A DNA stretch of 64,000 nucleotides from Methylosinus trichosporium OB3b (GTDB lineage Bacteria > Pseudomonadota > Alphaproteobacteria > Rhizobiales > Beijerinckiaceae), in the NCBI RefSeq assembly GCF_002752655.1, contig NZ_CP023737.1:3000001-3064000 (forward strand). Reading direction: 5' to 3'. Shown here piece by piece: positions 61,586 to 64,000 of the stretch. The notes under the pieces were generated by a model. The model was given only the letters and a program-made list of their open reading frames with translations, was not told the origin of the DNA and did not search any database. The translations under genes and the position numbers were made by a program. The stretch's first letter is position 1. Every line of letters starts with the position of its first letter.

Positions 61586-61619
61586 GTAAGCATTCGCCGT
61601 GGGCCGCAGGACCGTCGCG

Positions 61620-61853
61620 TCAGCGCTCTCGAGGCAACTTCATCTCTTTGTGGATTTTGATGAGTTCGACGAGGTTTTCGATGCCGAAGTCGGTGAATGC
61701 CAGGATCTCGAGGTCGCCGAGGCCATAGACCCAGATCACGCCATCCTCGGGCTCCATTTCATTGGCGACGTCATGGAGGAAGTCGACGCTTTCGCTGAGC
61801 TGCGCAGCGATACGATCGATGGTCGTGACGTGAGAGACCTTGTTGACGTGCAT
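61620..61853 (-). CDS. Small accessory protein downstream of IS66 tnpC
   Basis: 77 residues: MHVNKVSHVTTIDRIAAQLS, then ESVDFLHDVANEMEPEDGVI and WVYGLGDLEILAFTDFGIEN. It begins 2 bases after the tnpC stop and ends before the IS terminus, so it belongs to the element. Acidic with clear codon bias. Similar small proteins seem to accompany some rhizobial IS66 elements; function unknown. Confidence 0.6.
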   Translation of the reverse strand: MHVNKVSHVTTIDRIAAQLSESVDFLHDVANEMEPEDGVIWVYGLGDLEILAFTDFGIENLVELIKIHKEMKLPRER

Positions 61854-61855
61854 GG

Positions 61856-63466
61856 TCAGGCCGCCAGCGCCGGCGCAGCTTTATCCTTCTGGCGCCAGTT
61901 CCACGGCAGCAATTCATCGAGCCGATGCGCCGGATGCGCGGCGATGCGCGCGAGGACGTCGGCGAGCCAGGCCTGCGGATCGACGCCGTTCATCTTCGCT
62001 GTGACGATGAGCCCATACATAGCGGCGGCGCGCTCGCCTCCACGGTCAGACCCGCAGAACTGCCATGATTTTCGTCCCAGAGCAATTCCCCGCAGTCCAC
62101 GCTCGGCTGCATTGTTCGAGACGCAAACGCGCCCGTCGTCGAGGAACAGCGTGAAGGCCGGCCATCGCTTCAGCATATATTGCATCGCTTTGGCAAGATC
62201 ATGTCCACGCGAGAGCTTGGCGACCTGTTCGCGCATATAGCTCTCGAGCGCGTCGACGAGAGGTCGGCTCGACGCTCGGCGAACGGCGAGGCGTTCTTGC
62301 GCGCTCTTGCCGTTGATCGACCTCTCGATCTCGAACAGCGCATCGATGCGGCGCACGATCTCTATCGCGATCGGCGACAAAGGAATCTCCTTTTTCCCCG
62401 CCGCCTTGCGACGGACGTTCGCATCGATGTCGGCCATGACGAAGAACGGGCGCCGCGCGTGCGCCCAACACGCCGCTTCGAGAATCGGACCAGGCTTGCG
62501 CTCCGCTGCATACAGCTTGTTGTAGCCGTCATAGGCGTCCGCTTGCAGAATGCCGGAGTAGTTCGCCAAATGGGTCTGCGGATGTTCGCCTTTGCGATCA
62601 CGCGAGTAATAGAAAATCGCAGCGGGCGGTCCGGCGCCGTCGAAGGGCGCATCGTCGCGCACATAGACCCAGCAGCGGCCGGTGTCGGTTTTGCCCTTCG
62701 CCAGCACGGGCACGATCGTATCGTCGCCATGCAGGCGCTCGGCAGAGAGAACATGCTCTTCTATGAGAAGGCGCAGTGGCTCGAGCGCGGCGCAAATGGA
62801 GCCGATCGCATCGGCCATGGTCGACAAAGCGATCGGCGCGCCTTCGAGCGCATAACGATCCGCCTGACGGTTCAGCGGCTGATGCTGGCCGAACTTCTCG
62901 AAAGCGATCATCGCCAAAAGGCTCGGCCCCGCCCAGCCGCGCGGAACGACATGGAATGGCGCCGGCGGCTGCGTGATCTTCTCGCAGTCCCGGCAGGAGA
63001 ACTTTTCCCGCACGGTCTCGATCACTTTCCACTGACGCGGCGTCGTCTCCAATGTCTGCGTCACATCCTCGCCGAGCTTGCGCAGGCGCTGGCCGCCACA
63101 GCAGGCGCAGCTCGTCGGCGCCTCGATCACGACGCGCTCGCGCGGCAGGTGTTCCGGGAAGGTGTTGCGCTCCGGCCGTTTGCGCGCGAAGCCGGCGACC
63201 GCCGTCGTCTTCGCGACCGCCTGTTCCGCGGCGATCTCGTCTTCCGTCGCGCTCGCTTCCAGCTCTTCGAACATGAGCGCCAATTGCTCGAGAAGACGCG
63301 CCGACCGCTCCGATTTCTGCCCGTATATCTGGCGCTCCAGCTTGGCGATCTGAAGCTTCTGCGCGGCGATCAGCGCCATGTCTTCCGACGCCTTCGCGCG
63401 CGCGACGGCGAGCTCGGCTCTCAGCGCGGCGTTTTCGTCCAACAGGGCTTTGCCGATGGCGTCCAT
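61856..63466 (-). CDS. tnpC: IS66-family transposase TnpC
   Basis: 536 residues. Coiled-coil start ([19 protein letters not shown]), zinc-finger segment [16 protein letters not shown] and FSCRDCEKI, then the DDE core ([44 protein letters not shown]) and the C-terminal [18 protein letters not shown] with [18 protein letters not shown]. Complete, with all domains of the family. Confidence 0.94.
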   Translation of the reverse strand: MDAIGKALLDENAALRAELAVARAKASEDMALIAAQKLQIAKLERQIYGQKSERSARLLEQLALMFEELEASATEDEIAAEQAVAKTTAVAGFARKRPERNTFPEHLPRERVVIEAPTSCACCGGQRLRKLGEDVTQTLETTPRQWKVIETVREKFSCRDCEKITQPPAPFHVVPRGWAGPSLLAMIAFEKFGQHQPLNRQADRYALEGAPIALSTMADAIGSICAALEPLRLLIEEHVLSAERLHGDDTIVPVLAKGKTDTGRCWVYVRDDAPFDGAGPPAAIFYYSRDRKGEHPQTHLANYSGILQADAYDGYNKLYAAERKPGPILEAACWAHARRPFFVMADIDANVRRKAAGKKEIPLSPIAIEIVRRIDALFEIERSINGKSAQERLAVRRASSRPLVDALESYMREQVAKLSRGHDLAKAMQYMLKRWPAFTLFLDDGRVCVSNNAAERGLRGIALGRKSWQFCGSDRGGERAAAMYGLIVTAKMNGVDPQAWLADVLARIAAHPAHRLDELLPWNWRQKDKAAPALAA

Positions 63467-63534
63467 ATAGCGAGTGAATCACAAATCTTTCGATTTGTGG
63501 CGCCCCAAAATGCGTCCGACCCCAGCTTTTTCGC

Positions 63535-63882
63535 TCATCCCGCGCTTGCTGGACGCCATGTCGATTGCGGATTTCGCCAATCAATTCCCTCGAGCATATA
63601 GGCCATCTGGGCGGCCGAAATCGACACCGCGCCCGCGCTCGCCGAGGGCCAGATGAACTTTCCACGGTCGAGCCGCTTGGCGTATAACGACAGGCCGAGC
63701 CCGTCGTGCCAGAGGATTTTTGCGAGATCGCCGCGGCGCCCGCGGAAAATGTAGAGGTCACCGGCGTGAGGATCGCGTTGCAACTGCTCTTGAACCTGAA
63801 GCGCCAGGCCCTGCATGCCGCGTCGCATATCCGTATGGCCGGTGGCGATCCAGACCCGGCAACCCGCAGGCAAGGGAATCAT
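63535..63882 (-). CDS. tnpB: IS66-family accessory protein TnpB
   Basis: 115 residues: VWIATGHTDMRRGMQGLALQ, then AGDLYIFRGRRGDLAKILWH and DGLGLSLYAKRLDRGKFIWP, the standard IS66 Orf2/TnpB family. Overlaps the tnpA stop by ATGA at 63879-63882. Required with TnpA and TnpC for IS66 transposition. Confidence 0.93.
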   Translation of the reverse strand: MIPLPAGCRVWIATGHTDMRRGMQGLALQVQEQLQRDPHAGDLYIFRGRRGDLAKILWHDGLGLSLYAKRLDRGKFIWPSASAGAVSISAAQMAYMLEGIDWRNPQSTWRPASAG

Positions 63883-64000
63883 GAGCGCAGCGCCTTCAAG
63901 GTCGCAGCGATCACGGAAGACGGCGCCGTGGCGCTGATCTTCACACGCACGTCGTTCAGCTCGACTTCGACGACGCCGGCCGCGGATTCTTGCAGCGGCT
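63879..64000 (-). CDS. tnpA: IS66 TnpA, C-terminal part (partial)
   Basis: Only the last ~40 codons are in the window, ending VVEVELNDVRVKISATAPSS and then VIAATLKALRS-stop. Position (directly before tnpB with a 4-base overlap) and the closing sequence fit IS66 TnpA/Orf1. The start lies beyond base 64000. Confidence 0.75.
   Translation of the reverse strand, partial: PLQESAAGVVEVELNDVRVKISATAPSSVIAATLKALRS

Larger units (their letters stand above)
61586..64000 (-). mobile_element. IS66-family insertion sequence (right part, continues beyond window)
   Basis: Starts at the IS66-type terminus GTAAGCATTCGCCG and contains tnpC, tnpB and the end of tnpA on the minus strand, plus a small extra gene after tnpC. 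The other end and the target duplication are outside the window. Confidence 0.88.

Noticed and set aside
1..64000. CRISPR array
   Set aside because: No regularly spaced repeat series was found; the repeats present are REP-type, IS ends or isolated palindromes.

Overview
The window is GC-rich alphaproteobacterial DNA, most likely from a type II methanotroph or close relative (Methylocystaceae/Rhizobiales). This rests on side-by-side calcium-type (mxa) and lanthanide-type (xox) methanol dehydrogenase clusters, a permuted two-piece tmRNA with tag ANDNYAPVAVAA next to an alpha-type sspB, a DivL-type tyrosine 'histidine' kinase, and a tsaE-amgK fusion followed by a murU-like gene. Species is not determinable from the window alone.

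Layout. 1-3 kb: thiO behind a TPP riboswitch, an MNT/HEPN toxin-antitoxin pair and an AT-richer NYN-domain gene. 3-19.5 kb: mostly housekeeping genes (ahcY, divL, tsaE-amgK, murU, rplY, pth, ssrA, sspB), with a REP-associated tyrosine transposase flanked by inverted REPs, then ompW, hdeD, a glycosyltransferase and a TetR regulator. 19.6-25.7 kb: xoxF-G-J with a rhodanese-like gene on the minus strand, then a quinoprotein-relay metallohydrolase and a SoxYZ-like carrier on the plus strand. 25.7-28 kb: aminotransferase, tRNA-Val(CAC), trypsin-like protease. 28.3-41.2 kb: mxaFJGI, then mxaRSACKLD joined by ATGA-type overlaps, a lipoprotein, and a divergent mxaB/mxaY two-component pair that probably controls the switch between the two methanol dehydrogenases.

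41.3-64 kb is an accessory island: an IS4-type element abutting an ISAs1 remnant, a toprim/ParB/DUF932 plasmid- or ICE-like backbone that is partly decayed, an intact ISAs1 element with a 10-bp target duplication, hipBA, and a defence block ended by an IS66 element that cuts a second parB. The defence block holds a minus-strand XRE-ImmA pair, divergent from a tightly overlapping plus-strand operon of a multi-ubiquitin-like protein, a small putative E2-like protein without any cysteine, a JAMM isopeptidase and a ThiF/E1 enzyme. Next comes an AAA+ ATPase with a subtilisin-like protease (IetAS-like). A 14-bp palindrome sits between two back-to-back consensus promoters in the XRE/ubiquitin-like intergenic region. 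This block is the most interesting part of the window.

A family of 23-nt REP sequences is dispersed through the chromosome-like part: two flank their probable transposase and three pairs form REPIN-like inverted doublets, one of them lying in frame inside the start of a protein-coding gene.
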